Positions 26,376 through 35,581 of a DNA stretch of 64,000 bases are shown here, one piece after another; position 1 is the first letter of the stretch, and each line of letters opens with the position of its first letter. The translations under genes and the position numbers were made by a program. The notes beneath the pieces were generated by a model. It had not been told where the DNA came from and ran no database searches. It was given only the letters and a program-made list of their open reading frames with translations. Origin of the DNA: Sphingobacterium endophyticum (GTDB taxonomy: Bacteria > Bacteroidota > Bacteroidia > Sphingobacteriales > Sphingobacteriaceae); assembly GCF_009733535.1 (NCBI RefSeq), contig NZ_SMMI01000004.1:124001-188000 (forward strand), written 5' to 3'.

Positions 26376-26408
26376 GGCTCAAATAAATTTTATTTGGGCC
26401 TTCTTTTT
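26376..26408 (+). terminator. Terminator of the methyltransferase-YgaP operon
   Basis: GGCTCAAATAAA and TTTATTTGGGCC pair over twelve bases with one G-T, followed by a T-rich tail. Confidence 0.8.
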
Positions 26409-26461
26409 GTTTATTAATAAAGTTTAGCAAGATTAAATTCTATTTCACAGAACATTTTACC

Positions 26462-26469
26462 TAATTTTG
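26462..26469 (+). promoter_or_regulatory. -7 box of the copper cluster
   Basis: TAATTTTG is an exact TAnnTTTG match 14 bases before the ATG at 26483, implying a very short leader. TTTC at 26443-26446 is a weak -33 candidate. Confidence 0.45.
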
Positions 26470-26482
26470 TGATTAATACAAT

Positions 26483-26863
26483 ATGATGAGATACTTCTAC
26501 ATATTCTTATTTACAATGGTCTTTATGATGAGTCCAAAGCATAATTTTGCTTGTGAGGATCATGAAGTACCTCAAAATGTAGAAATGGAATGTACATCTC
26601 ATTCCGAAGAAAATAATGTTTATTCTTGTTGTGATGAGGCTGAAACTCAATCTGCAGACCATCATCAAAATCAAAATGCATGTGGAGATTCCAGTAACTG
26701 CTGCTGCCCTATCATGGCAAATCACAGCTGTTGCTTTTTTTATACCCAGTCCATAGAATTCGACTTTAATATCACTTTACATAAAGAAGAAATTTCAACC
26801 ATCCTTGTTTTCCAAGAAACAAATGGATTTTCATCAATTTTTATTCCTCCAAAAATAGCTTAA
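26483..26863 (+). CDS. Cys/His-rich exported protein, possible copper binder (HYC_CC_PP-like)
   Basis: A 126-residue exported protein with an N-terminal hydrophobic segment (residues 1-23). The body is crowded with metal ligands: HSEENNVYSCCDE, DHHQNQNACGDSSNCCCP, NHSCCFFY. The end FIPPKIA recalls the HYC_CC_PP family of small Bacteroidota proteins found with heavy-metal genes, though the HYC motif itself is not seen. It is the first gene of a cluster with an HMA-DUF3347 protein and a multicopper oxidase, so periplasmic copper binding is the best inference. Confidence 0.7.
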   Translation: MMRYFYIFLFTMVFMMSPKHNFACEDHEVPQNVEMECTSHSEENNVYSCCDEAETQSADHHQNQNACGDSSNCCCPIMANHSCCFFYTQSIEFDFNITLHKEEISTILVFQETNGFSSIFIPPKIA

Positions 26864-26951
26864 TAAACAAAGGGACATTCTTGTTCTAACAATTTATTAA
26901 ATGGCAAATGAATATTTGCTTATCTATTTCTATACAATAAAATTTTAAAAG

Positions 26952-27803
26952 ATGAAAAATATATACATTTTCCTAGGTCTTTTATTGGCGCTAGGATTAA
27001 ATACCAGCATAGCACAAATTAAAAATGTTAAATCAACAACAGTTGCTGTTAATGGCAATTGTGGCATGTGTAAAAAAACGATAGAGACAAATGGTTCTGA
27101 AAGCAATGTTTCTAAAGTAAGTTGGGATACCGACAAAAAAATTGCAGAGATTTCTTTCGACTCAACTAAAACTAGTGAAGAAGCAATTTTAAAGAAAATT
27201 GCTTTAGCAGGTTACGATAATGCACAGTTTCTCGCTCCTGATGATGTTTATGGTAAACTTCATGAATGTTGCCAATATGATAGAGACCATCAAATGGCTA
27301 AAGGAGGTCCGAATGCAGGTTCTCATGACCATATGCAACATGGAACAGAACACAATAATCACTCTACAGATCAAGCTAAAACCTTAGATCCAATTTTCAA
27401 TGCCTATCTGAATCTTAAAGATGCTTTAATTGCTACGGACCCCAAAGCTGCCAATGCAGCTGCATTAAAATTATCTTCAGCTATTCAAAAAGTAGATATG
27501 TCAAGTCTTGGTGAAAAAGAACACCACACTTGGATGAAAGTAAAAGCCGGACTTGAAAAATCAGCAAATCAAATTTCAAAAGATCCTAAAATTGAAAGTC
27601 AAAGAAATGCGTTCATCAATCTTTCGAATGAGATCTACGCCCTTGCAAAAGATGCAAACACTAATTTAGAGTTGTATTACCAATTCTGTCCAATGGCAAA
27701 TAATAATAAAGGTGCATACTGGCTGAGCAAAGAAGAAAAAATTAAAAACCCTTATTTCGGTTCAAAAATGATGACTTGCGGAGAGGTAAAAGAGAAAATC
27801 TAA
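26952..27803 (+). CDS. Periplasmic HMA domain plus DUF3347 protein
   Basis: A 283-residue exported protein, signal ending at SIAQ (about residue 22). The first domain is HMA-like with NGNCGMCKKTIE (metal site CGMC) and a conserved CCQYDRDHQM end. A His-rich linker follows (HDHMQHGTEHNNHS). The second domain is DUF3347 (from DPIFNAYLNLKDAL to the end), with FCPMANNNKGAYWLS and MMTCGEV, which resembles the CusB C-terminal copper-binding region. It likely hands copper to or from efflux or the neighbouring oxidase. Confidence 0.88.
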   Translation: MKNIYIFLGLLLALGLNTSIAQIKNVKSTTVAVNGNCGMCKKTIETNGSESNVSKVSWDTDKKIAEISFDSTKTSEEAILKKIALAGYDNAQFLAPDDVYGKLHECCQYDRDHQMAKGGPNAGSHDHMQHGTEHNNHSTDQAKTLDPIFNAYLNLKDALIATDPKAANAAALKLSSAIQKVDMSSLGEKEHHTWMKVKAGLEKSANQISKDPKIESQRNAFINLSNEIYALAKDANTNLELYYQFCPMANNNKGAYWLSKEEKIKNPYFGSKMMTCGEVKEKI

Positions 27804-27844
27804 AACCATTCTAGCAATATTTTTATTTAAATCGTATAAGGAAT

Positions 27845-30154
27845 ATGAAAAAGCTACTAACATTCATATTATTATGCATATTGATCATTCAAACTAATTT
27901 GGGTTATGCTCAAAAGGTGGTTCGATATGATCTGTACGTCACAGATAGTATGGTAAATTATGCTGGCAAAGAAAGACGAGCGATTGCAGTAAATGGCATG
28001 ATTCCTATGCCAACATTAACATTTACAGAAGGTGATACCGCGGAAATTCATGTCCACAATCAACTGAATGAAGGGACCTCTTTACATTGGCATGGAGTAT
28101 ACCTTCCGAATAAAGAAGATGGTGTTCCATTCTTAACTCAAAAACCAATTGCTCCTAAAAGTACATTCGTCTATAGGTTTCCCATTATTCAGGATGGTAC
28201 CCACTGGTATCATAGTCATTCAGGTATGCAGGAACAGATTGGGATGTATGGAGCTATGATATTAAAGAAAAGGTCCACTGATCCGACATTTAGAAAAGGC
28301 ATAGATGACCTGCCCACTATTCCGGTGGTATTAAGTGAATGGACAAATTTAGACCCAGATAATGTACACCGGATGCTTCATAATGCAAATGATTGGTTTG
28401 CAATAAAAAAGAATGCAACACAAAGTTATGCCGAAGCAATTAAGGAAGGACATTTCAAAACAAAAATTACCAATGAATGGAAACGTATGTTGGCAATGGA
28501 TGTGAGTGATGTCTATTATGACAGATTTCTATTGAATGGATCCTCTGAACAAATCTATTCCCAATTCAAGGCAGGTGACAAAGTACGTTTGCGTGTAATT
28601 AATGCTGGAGCATCCTCTTATTTTTGGCTGAACTATGCAGGAGGAAAAATAACGGTTGTTGCAAATGATGGAAACGACGTTGAACCTGTGGATGTCGACA
28701 GACTGATCGTAGGTGTTTCAGAAACCTATGATATTGTCGTGACGATTCCTGAAAATGGTTTCGCCTATGAATTTTTGGCAACCCCGGAAGATCGGACAAA
28801 GAATGTCTCCATGTATCTTGGCTCAGGAATAAAACAGTTAATAAGCCCTCTTCCTAAGCTTAAGTATTTTGAAGGCATGAAAATGATGAATGACATGATG
28901 AAGATGAACGGCGATCTGGATGATATGGGAATGAAAATGACCCTTCAAAAAATGGATATGAACACTGTCATGTATCCAGAAATTTCAGGTCAATCCAACC
29001 ATGCTAATCATGCTAATCATACAATGGAAATGTCTCCAAAAGAGGATCATTCTAATCACAAAATGGATTCAACAGAATCTATGGAAGATAATGGGCATGA
29101 CAATTCTTCGAATGATCATAGTCAACATGCAACATCTGATATCGTGACGTTGAATTACAGCATGTTACGTTCTCCAACCAAAACCACACTCCCAGTGGAA
29201 GCTAAAATCCGGGAGCTAAAATTTGAGTTAACGGGGAATATGAATAGGTATGTGTGGAGTATGGACAACAAAGTTCTAGCTGAAAGTGATAAAATCCTGA
29301 TTAAAAAAGGGGAAGCCCTTAGAATCACCTTATTCAATAATTCCATGATGCGACATCCAATGCATTTACATGGTCATGATTTTAGAGTTATCAATGGACA
29401 AGGAGATTATGCGCCTTTAAAAAACGTCCTTGACATCATGCCAATGGAAACCGATACGATAGAGTTTCTTTCCAATGTAGATGGGGATTGGTTCTTTCAT
29501 TGTCATATCCTTTACCATATGATGGCGGGAATGAACAGGGTATTCAGTACGGAAAATCAACCTCCCAATCCATATCTTCCAGACAAAAAATGGGCATACC
29601 GAGAACTACAAAAAGAAAGCAATCAAATACACTTTATGATTCAGAATGATTTTGCCAGTAATGGAAATGATGGTGAAATGATGTTTCATAATACCCGATA
29701 TAGCTTAACAACTGAATGGAGGCTTGGATACCATGATATGCACGGTTATGAAGTAGAAACCCATTTAGGAAGATATATTGGAAAAATGCAGTGGTTCATG
29801 CCATTTGTCGGTTTCGATTATAGGTACCGAAGAATGGATAAACATGGGCCAGAAAAAAATCTCTTTGGTCAAAAAAACAGTAAAAATGAAAGAGCATTGA
29901 TTTCAGCTGGTCTTGCTTATATGCTTCCCATGCTCGTTAGGTTCCAAGCAGAAGTTTATCATGATGGAAATGTGAGACTTCAATTAATGCGTGAAGACAT
30001 TCCAATTTCTAAAAGGTTAAGAGCTGGACTTATGATTAATTCAGACATGGAATATATGGGCGATCTACGATATATCCTTACTAAAAACTTTGGAATAAGG
30101 ACTCATTATGATTCTGATATGGGATTTGGTGTAGGCTTATCCGTAAATTATTAA
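27845..30154 (+). CDS. Multicopper oxidase with Met/His-rich insert and C-terminal CopB-like barrel region
   Basis: A 769-residue exported protein, signal ending YAQ (residue 23). Copper sites are complete: HWH (81-83), HWYHSH (120-125), HPMHLHGHDF (504-513) and HCHILYHMMAGM (552-563) with the Cys553 type 1 ligand and Met563. An insert rich in Met, His and Asp (345-430) fits a copper-sensing or loading region as in CueO and PcoA. After residue 590 a further 180 residues alternate in short amphipathic strands (YSLTTEWRLGYHDMHGYEVE, then FGIRTHYDSDMGFGVGLSVN) resembling the CopB/PcoB outer-membrane barrel. Probable role: oxidation of Cu+ in the periplasm. Confidence 0.9.
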   Translation: MKKLLTFILLCILIIQTNLGYAQKVVRYDLYVTDSMVNYAGKERRAIAVNGMIPMPTLTFTEGDTAEIHVHNQLNEGTSLHWHGVYLPNKEDGVPFLTQKPIAPKSTFVYRFPIIQDGTHWYHSHSGMQEQIGMYGAMILKKRSTDPTFRKGIDDLPTIPVVLSEWTNLDPDNVHRMLHNANDWFAIKKNATQSYAEAIKEGHFKTKITNEWKRMLAMDVSDVYYDRFLLNGSSEQIYSQFKAGDKVRLRVINAGASSYFWLNYAGGKITVVANDGNDVEPVDVDRLIVGVSETYDIVVTIPENGFAYEFLATPEDRTKNVSMYLGSGIKQLISPLPKLKYFEGMKMMNDMMKMNGDLDDMGMKMTLQKMDMNTVMYPEISGQSNHANHANHTMEMSPKEDHSNHKMDSTESMEDNGHDNSSNDHSQHATSDIVTLNYSMLRSPTKTTLPVEAKIRELKFELTGNMNRYVWSMDNKVLAESDKILIKKGEALRITLFNNSMMRHPMHLHGHDFRVINGQGDYAPLKNVLDIMPMETDTIEFLSNVDGDWFFHCHILYHMMAGMNRVFSTENQPPNPYLPDKKWAYRELQKESNQIHFMIQNDFASNGNDGEMMFHNTRYSLTTEWRLGYHDMHGYEVETHLGRYIGKMQWFMPFVGFDYRYRRMDKHGPEKNLFGQKNSKNERALISAGLAYMLPMLVRFQAEVYHDGNVRLQLMREDIPISKRLRAGLMINSDMEYMGDLRYILTKNFGIRTHYDSDMGFGVGLSVNY

Positions 30155-30173
30155 ATTTAAAGCAATTAAAATT

Positions 30174-30207
30174 AAATGGGTCAAGTATTTATTACATTGA
30201 CCCATTT
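30174..30207. terminator. Bidirectional terminator between oxidase and pirin genes
   Basis: AAATGGGTCAA and TTGACCCATTT form a perfect 11-base stem with a 12-base loop between convergent genes. Confidence 0.75.
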
Positions 30208-30229
30208 ATCTTTTATTCAAAGCGACTGA

Positions 30230-31099
30230 TTAATCAGCAAGATGTCCAAATTTACCAGTTTGAAAATCTCTAAATGCTTGTTTAATCTCATTCTCGCTGT
30301 TCATAACAAATGGTCCATAAGCAGCAATTGGTTCATTGATGGGTTGACCGCTCAACACTAAAATTACGGCATTATCCATAGCTTCTACTTCGATAGTTTC
30401 ACCTTTGTTTTCAAATAATACGAAATGATCCGTTGCAACATCTACAGCATTGATTTTTACATTTCCTTCTATAATTAACATGGCTGTATTGTATGTTTCT
30501 GGAAACTCAAAATCAGCTTTCCCTCCTTTTTGTAATTTTGCATTCAACAGGTTTACAGGCGTAAATGTGCTAGCTAAACCTTTTGTACCCTTATATTCTC
30601 CTGCAACAACTTCAATAAATCCTTTATTATTTTCAACTTGAACTGTAGGAATATCTTTGTTCTCCAATGCCTGATATTTTGGCGTAGACATTTTATATTC
30701 TGCAGGCAAGTTTACCCAAAGTTGAACCATCTGAAACTCCCCTCCTTTTTTGCTCCATTCGGTTTCATGAAATTCCTTGTGAAGGATCCCTGAAGCTGCC
30801 GTCATCCATTGAACATCCCCTTCTGCAATGACACCGCCACCACCACTGCTATCCCCATGCTCTACCCTACCTTTGTATGCTAAAGTGACTGTTTCAAATC
30901 CTCTATGTGGATGTACTCCAACTCCTTTTGGTATTTCACTGGCTGGGAAATTATATTTTGAATTGTAATCAAATACTAAAAATGGATCCATCCTTTGCAT
31001 CGTTATGGCAGATGGAATAAAACTATGAACCCTAAATCCATCTCCAACGAAATGTGGGATACCTGGCTTAATTATTCTCTCAATTTGTTTTGTTTTCAT
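30230..31099 (-). CDS. Pirin family protein (long form)
   Basis: A 289-residue bicupin. Metal-site segments are GVHPHRGFETVTL and ASGILHKEFHE, with the second cupin ending in PINEPIAAYGPFVMN, the pirin C-terminal signature. Functions in the family include quercetinase activity and redox sensing. The ATG at 31099 has a clear Shine-Dalgarno-like AGGAGA before it and lies downstream of a consensus -7 box, so it is preferred to an in-frame start at 31147. Confidence 0.92.
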   Translation of the reverse strand: MKTKQIERIIKPGIPHFVGDGFRVHSFIPSAITMQRMDPFLVFDYNSKYNFPASEIPKGVGVHPHRGFETVTLAYKGRVEHGDSSGGGGVIAEGDVQWMTAASGILHKEFHETEWSKKGGEFQMVQLWVNLPAEYKMSTPKYQALENKDIPTVQVENNKGFIEVVAGEYKGTKGLASTFTPVNLLNAKLQKGGKADFEFPETYNTAMLIIEGNVKINAVDVATDHFVLFENKGETIEVEAMDNAVILVLSGQPINEPIAAYGPFVMNSENEIKQAFRDFQTGKFGHLAD

Positions 31100-31121
31100 G
31101 GTATTCTCCTTAAATCTTATA

Positions 31122-31129
31122 CAAAGGTA
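31122..31129 (-). promoter_or_regulatory. -7 box of the long pirin gene
   Basis: Minus strand reads TACCTTTG, an exact TAnnTTTG match 23 bases upstream of the ATG at 31099. Confidence 0.5.
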
Positions 31130-31197
31130 GCCCCCTATTAGCGTCATTGCATTGACCTATGGTAAGAACTGATATAAAACCCAATAGATTTTTGTCC

Positions 31198-31227
31198 AAA
31201 AAAATATGGCCTTGAATCCAAGGCCAT
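31198..31227 (-). terminator. Terminator of the DoxX gene
   Basis: ATGGCCTTG (31206-31214) and CAAGGCCAT (31219-31227) form a tight nine-base stem; on the minus strand a run of seven T follows. Confidence 0.85.
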
Positions 31228-31266
31228 TCCAAATAATACAAGAATTCTTTGTAGGAATATTTCCTA

Positions 31267-31713
31267 CTAGATTTGCCTTTTATAGCCAGGCTTATTCATT
31301 TCTTTATCTAATGACATAGGACCTGAACCTACGATTAGAAAATAAATAAGCAACAATAATACAATAAGGGACAACCAAAACTCTGAATTCAGAAAACTAA
31401 ATCCATTTGTAATATTGACAAAGAAAACCGCACCTATTAGGATAGGAATCTGAATTGCTACTGCCAATCTTGTACAAAGTCCTAATGCAACGAAGATTCC
31501 CCCAACCAAATGGGCAAACACAACATAATGTACAGCTGACCAAATCGATAATTGAAAATGAGTCTTTTCAATTAAATTAGCAACAGAGTCACGATCCATA
31601 ATAAAGCTAATTCCTTTTGCAAAAATCAACACTCCAAGAAGAATTCGGACAAAATCTATCCACCTTGGATGGTGAGCGTCTCCCCAATGTTCAATGCGTT
31701 GAATTAGGTTCAT
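31267..31713 (-). CDS. DoxX family membrane protein
   Basis: A 148-residue protein with four hydrophobic helices and the DoxX-type start IDFVRILLGVLIFAKGISFI. Family members take part in quinone-linked electron transfer, thiol redox or remain unassigned. A strong Shine-Dalgarno sequence (AAAGGAGG) lies before the ATG, which is uncommon in this phylum and also seen in weaker form at the adjacent pirin gene. Confidence 0.88.
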   Translation of the reverse strand: MNLIQRIEHWGDAHHPRWIDFVRILLGVLIFAKGISFIMDRDSVANLIEKTHFQLSIWSAVHYVVFAHLVGGIFVALGLCTRLAVAIQIPILIGAVFFVNITNGFSFLNSEFWLSLIVLLLLIYFLIVGSGPMSLDKEMNKPGYKRQI

Positions 31714-31938
31714 AACAACCTCCTTTTTAACTGGTTATATAATTTCAACGCTAATTTAACAAGCTATATTGTATATATTCGATAATATTTTAATTAACTA
31801 TCCTCCTATATAGTCATTAAATGAAAAAGTGAATCTTCGTTGGGGCTAAGGACAAGGAAAATATATTGTCCGATCATTATAAGGAAATTACAAACTAAAT
31901 AATCCAATCTTTGTTCTTTATAACAGAAACGCATATAT

Positions 31939-32724
31939 ATGGCAAAATTCACAAAGTATTTTATTAAAGAGAATGAAAGCCCATTTTGGGCATTTGCTAT
32001 TCATGACGGTCAGCAAATAGATGAACAAATCAAACCTTTTTATAATCTAAATGAACAGGAAAGATTAAGAGAAGAAGATCCTTTTACAGCATTGATGGCA
32101 GAACTTCCAATTAATCAATTTGTTGTTTCGTCTTCTAGATTTCAATTAGATCTTAATAGAATAGTTAATGATTCCGTTTATTTAAAACCTGAACAAGCCT
32201 GGGGTTTAACTGTCTTTCGGAATGATCTTCCAGAAACTATAATCAATGATCTTTATCTTGATCATAAAAATATCTATGAGGAAATTGAGGAATTAATAGA
32301 AAGGACCATTGCTACTTATGGATTCTTTGTTGTTTATGATATTCACAGCTATAATGCAAAGAGAAGTGGTCCTGATGAAGTTGTTGATGTCAATAAAAAC
32401 CCTCAAATCAATTTAGGAACTGCCTACATTGACCCTAAATGGAATTCTCTAGTTAATAATTTAATAACATACATTCAAAAAGAAAAACTGTATTCAGAAG
32501 ATATTGATATTCAAGAAAATATTAAATTTAAAGGAGGAAATTTATCCCAGACATTAAATAAAAAATATGGCGAATATGGTTGTGTTATTTCTATAGAATT
32601 TAGGAAAGATTTTATGGATGAATGGACGGGCTTACCGGATATTCATAAAATCGTTTCTTGCAAAGAATTACTATTAAATACCTTACCGATTTTAAAAAAG
32701 TATTTCGATTATGACTCAAGATAA
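31939..32724 (+). CDS. N-formylglutamate amidohydrolase family protein
   Basis: A 261-residue protein of the N-formylglutamate deformylase (HutG-like) family, related to zinc peptidases. Visible marks are FVVSSSRFQLDLNR (the family's DlNR-like segment), FFVVYDIHSYNAKR with its His, and FKGGNLSQTLNKKYG near the end. The histidine-degradation genes normally beside HutG are absent. Instead it is the first of three genes: its end overlaps the QEGLA peptidase gene by 14 bases, and an ATP-grasp ligase follows. Action on an acyl-amino acid or peptide made by these partners is an inference. Confidence 0.85.
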   Translation: MAKFTKYFIKENESPFWAFAIHDGQQIDEQIKPFYNLNEQERLREEDPFTALMAELPINQFVVSSSRFQLDLNRIVNDSVYLKPEQAWGLTVFRNDLPETIINDLYLDHKNIYEEIEELIERTIATYGFFVVYDIHSYNAKRSGPDEVVDVNKNPQINLGTAYIDPKWNSLVNNLITYIQKEKLYSEDIDIQENIKFKGGNLSQTLNKKYGEYGCVISIEFRKDFMDEWTGLPDIHKIVSCKELLLNTLPILKKYFDYDSR

Positions 32725-34546
32725 GAACAAACCATTATTGAGAATCTTGAACGCTATTAATAAGCGTAATCCTATTCATTATCAGATTCCTAATATTGGT
32801 AAATTCATCTTTAATAAAATTGTTCCTTACATATTTATTTATAGAGTCCCTTCTTCTGAAAAAAGGGATAAAATGCTTGTTGATCTTGCAAAAACTGAAA
32901 ATGCTAGTATTGTTTGTAAATCCCACGATTTCAATTTAGAGGAATGGATAAAACCTATATCTCAAAAACTAGCAGAGGAGTTTGGTGCATGTCTTTTAGT
33001 TGAAGCATGGGTAGCTGATGAAAATCAAAAAGAAGATATTTTAATTCATGTCGGACAGAAGGATCTACTCCCTTTAGCAGAATATTTTCAAAAAAATATT
33101 AAAAAAGAAGCCCGTGAGATAGACGTTGCCCTGTCCAAGGATTTAAATATTCCTCAACCAGTTGATGTACCTTCTATTTTCAGTAAAAAAGAGTTGCAAA
33201 ATAAGCAAACCCTTTTAATGGGAATATCTATAAAACAGAATTATATTGAAGATGATGATCAGGTTCTGCCAATATTAATGCGTTTATATAGGGAAACATT
33301 AGCGAAATCCCTGTCGCGTCTTTTTTTCGAATTCTTGCGTGTCTACACACATCTCAATGCAACAGCCCAAAAACTGAATTTCCATCAAGAATTAACGCCA
33401 TTGATGATTGAAATTGATAAGTCTCTTGCTCAGGAAAGTACGAAATTTGACTTTCTACTAATGGTTACTCCATTAAATGCACATGAAGCTTGGCTGCAAT
33501 TTAAAAAGGACAAATTTTGGAAAACCCCTAAATTCCTATATAGACCCATGCATGTTGATCCTGACCTCGTAAAAAGAAGACTCTATAATTTACGAATTGA
33601 GGATATCTATGACCCAACGATGGCTTATATCTTCAGGGATAAAAGAACTGAACTCGATTCTATGGTTAGTATGATTGCGGATCGTGGGAAAGATGATTTT
33701 CTCCATGGTAGCTTACAGGTCTTTGGGAATGTTTCTGAGAAGCTTTATAAATCTGCAATGGCAATTTTAATGGTCACTGAACCTGAAGAGCCTATTAAAA
33801 AAGCAGATGAGTACCTTTCCGCACAAGAATTTGCTAAGTTGGCAAGAGATGAAATAAAATTCTTGCAGCTTCAAAATCCTGAATTCAACAGCCCTGTCCG
33901 AGTACGGGAGGACATTTCTGGGGTGATGGTTAACCGAGGGGCATTGAATATAAGCAAGGAATATAGAATTACTCGTCAAAGAGCTGAGGCCTTAATCCAG
34001 CACGAAATCGGAACGCATGTCGTCACCTATTTTAATGGTAGGCAACAACCTTTAAGCATATTTAGCCTTGGTGTACCAGGTTATGAAGAATTACAGGAAG
34101 GTTTAGCTGTATTAGCCGAATATATTGTAGGTGGATTAAATAATGACCGCCTAAGGATTATTGCTGCACGGGTAATAGCAGTCCAAAATATGCTCCTAGG
34201 AAATTCATTCATCGATACTTTTACCATGCTTGTCGATCAATACAGCTTCCAAACTGAAACTGCTTTTCAAATCGTCATGCGAGTATATCGAGGTGGAGGC
34301 TTAACTAAAGATGCGCTGTATTTAAAAGGTATTATGGAATTGTTGACATACCTGAAAGATGGCAATAATGTTCATTTACTCATGATGGGAAAAATAAGGA
34401 AAGATTACCTTCCTATCATAAAGGATCTATTGCAAAAAGAGATCCTTATCCCTCCAGCCATAACTCCGAGATATCTGTTCCCAGATTTCAGTCCACAATG
34501 GAAAGATGTAAAACGGAGAGGAAGTATATTCAAACTAATTCAATAA
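32711..34546 (+). CDS. QEGLA-motif metallopeptidase (DUF1704 family)
   Basis: A 611-residue protein of the family annotated as flavohemoglobin expression-modulating QEGLA motif protein (DUF1704). The zinc site HEIGTH spans 431-436 and the second motif YEELQEGLA spans 458-466; Arg-rich ITRQRAEALIQ precedes it. Eukaryotic members (MATCAP-type enzymes) are carboxypeptidases that remove the C-terminal tyrosine of tubulin; the bacterial substrate is unknown. The N-terminal 380 residues are helical with no recognised domain. It overlaps the amidohydrolase gene by 14 bases and is followed after 22 bases by the ATP-grasp gene. Confidence 0.9.
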   Translation: MTQDKNKPLLRILNAINKRNPIHYQIPNIGKFIFNKIVPYIFIYRVPSSEKRDKMLVDLAKTENASIVCKSHDFNLEEWIKPISQKLAEEFGACLLVEAWVADENQKEDILIHVGQKDLLPLAEYFQKNIKKEAREIDVALSKDLNIPQPVDVPSIFSKKELQNKQTLLMGISIKQNYIEDDDQVLPILMRLYRETLAKSLSRLFFEFLRVYTHLNATAQKLNFHQELTPLMIEIDKSLAQESTKFDFLLMVTPLNAHEAWLQFKKDKFWKTPKFLYRPMHVDPDLVKRRLYNLRIEDIYDPTMAYIFRDKRTELDSMVSMIADRGKDDFLHGSLQVFGNVSEKLYKSAMAILMVTEPEEPIKKADEYLSAQEFAKLARDEIKFLQLQNPEFNSPVRVREDISGVMVNRGALNISKEYRITRQRAEALIQHEIGTHVVTYFNGRQQPLSIFSLGVPGYEELQEGLAVLAEYIVGGLNNDRLRIIAARVIAVQNMLLGNSFIDTFTMLVDQYSFQTETAFQIVMRVYRGGGLTKDALYLKGIMELLTYLKDGNNVHLLMMGKIRKDYLPIIKDLLQKEILIPPAITPRYLFPDFSPQWKDVKRRGSIFKLIQ

Positions 34547-34568
34547 ATATATTTTTCAATTAAAATTT

Positions 34569-35573
34569 ATGAAAATCGCAATTCTTATCAATCAATCTCA
34601 CAAGGAAGAAGAAAGATTCACGACGACTATGCTCGCTATGAAAGCGTTAGATAGAGGTCATGATGTTTATTATATTGGATTAGCTGACTTTGTTTATGAA
34701 GATGAACAAACCATATTGGCTCATTGCAGAATTATCAAACCAGAGCATGGGCTCAGTACCCCAGGGGCATTTGTAAATCACCTCAAAGATGCTGCAAAGA
34801 CATTGGTGAATTTGGAAGATATTGATGTATTATGGTTAAGGTTTGATCCTACTTTAGATATGATTAATAGACCATGGGCAGCTGCTGCAGGGATTCAGTT
34901 CGCTCAAATAGTAAAGAAAAATGGTCGGTTAGTCATCAATGATCCAGACTATCTGGTTCAAGCAAATAATAAGCTCTATCTAGAAAACTTTCCTAAAGAT
35001 GTACGTCCAAAAACTTTAGTCACTAGAAACCACGAAGACGTTCTCAGATTTCTAGAAGAACAGAAAGAAAAGATCATTTTAAAGCCTTTAAAAGGTTCTG
35101 GAGGTAAAAATGTATTTATGATTGACTATAAAGAACGGCAGAACTTAAAACAAACAGTGGAAGCGATTGCGAGAGATGGTTATGTAATTGCACAGGAATA
35201 TCTTCCCGAAGCCAAGAAAGGAGACATCCGATTTTTTATGATGGATGGTGAACCGCTTATAGTTGATGGCAAATATGCTGCTGTACGTCGCGTACAAAAG
35301 GAAGATGAAATCCGAAGCAATATTCATCAAGGAGCAAAGCCTGAAGAAGCTATCATCGATGAGCATATTCTAAACTTAGTTGGAAAGGTATCTCAACAGC
35401 TAAAAGATGACAATATGTATTTGGTAGGTCTGGACATTGTAGGTGATAAAATCATGGAAGTCAATGTATTCAGTCCAGGAGCTTTATTCCATGCAACAGA
35501 AATCCTTGGAAAAGATTTTGCCAATGAAATCATTGTTGACCTTGAAAAAAAGGTAAAAGACTATTATCAATAA
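34569..35573 (+). CDS. ATP-grasp ligase, glutathione synthetase-like
   Basis: A 334-residue ligase with the GshB order: N-terminal VLWLRFDPTLDMINRP, the ATP-binding loop KPLKGSGGKNVFMI, QEYLPEAKKGDIRFFMMDGE, the DEIRSNIHQGAKPEE substrate loop and the metal site MEVNVFSPGAL. GshB joins gamma-glutamylcysteine with glycine, but no gshA is in the window and the operon partners are a peptidase and an amidohydrolase, so it may ligate another amino acid to a peptide. Third gene of the triad, closed by a hairpin at 35582. Confidence 0.88.
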   Translation: MKIAILINQSHKEEERFTTTMLAMKALDRGHDVYYIGLADFVYEDEQTILAHCRIIKPEHGLSTPGAFVNHLKDAAKTLVNLEDIDVLWLRFDPTLDMINRPWAAAAGIQFAQIVKKNGRLVINDPDYLVQANNKLYLENFPKDVRPKTLVTRNHEDVLRFLEEQKEKIILKPLKGSGGKNVFMIDYKERQNLKQTVEAIARDGYVIAQEYLPEAKKGDIRFFMMDGEPLIVDGKYAAVRRVQKEDEIRSNIHQGAKPEEAIIDEHILNLVGKVSQQLKDDNMYLVGLDIVGDKIMEVNVFSPGALFHATEILGKDFANEIIVDLEKKVKDYYQ

Positions 35574-35581
35574 ATAACAAA

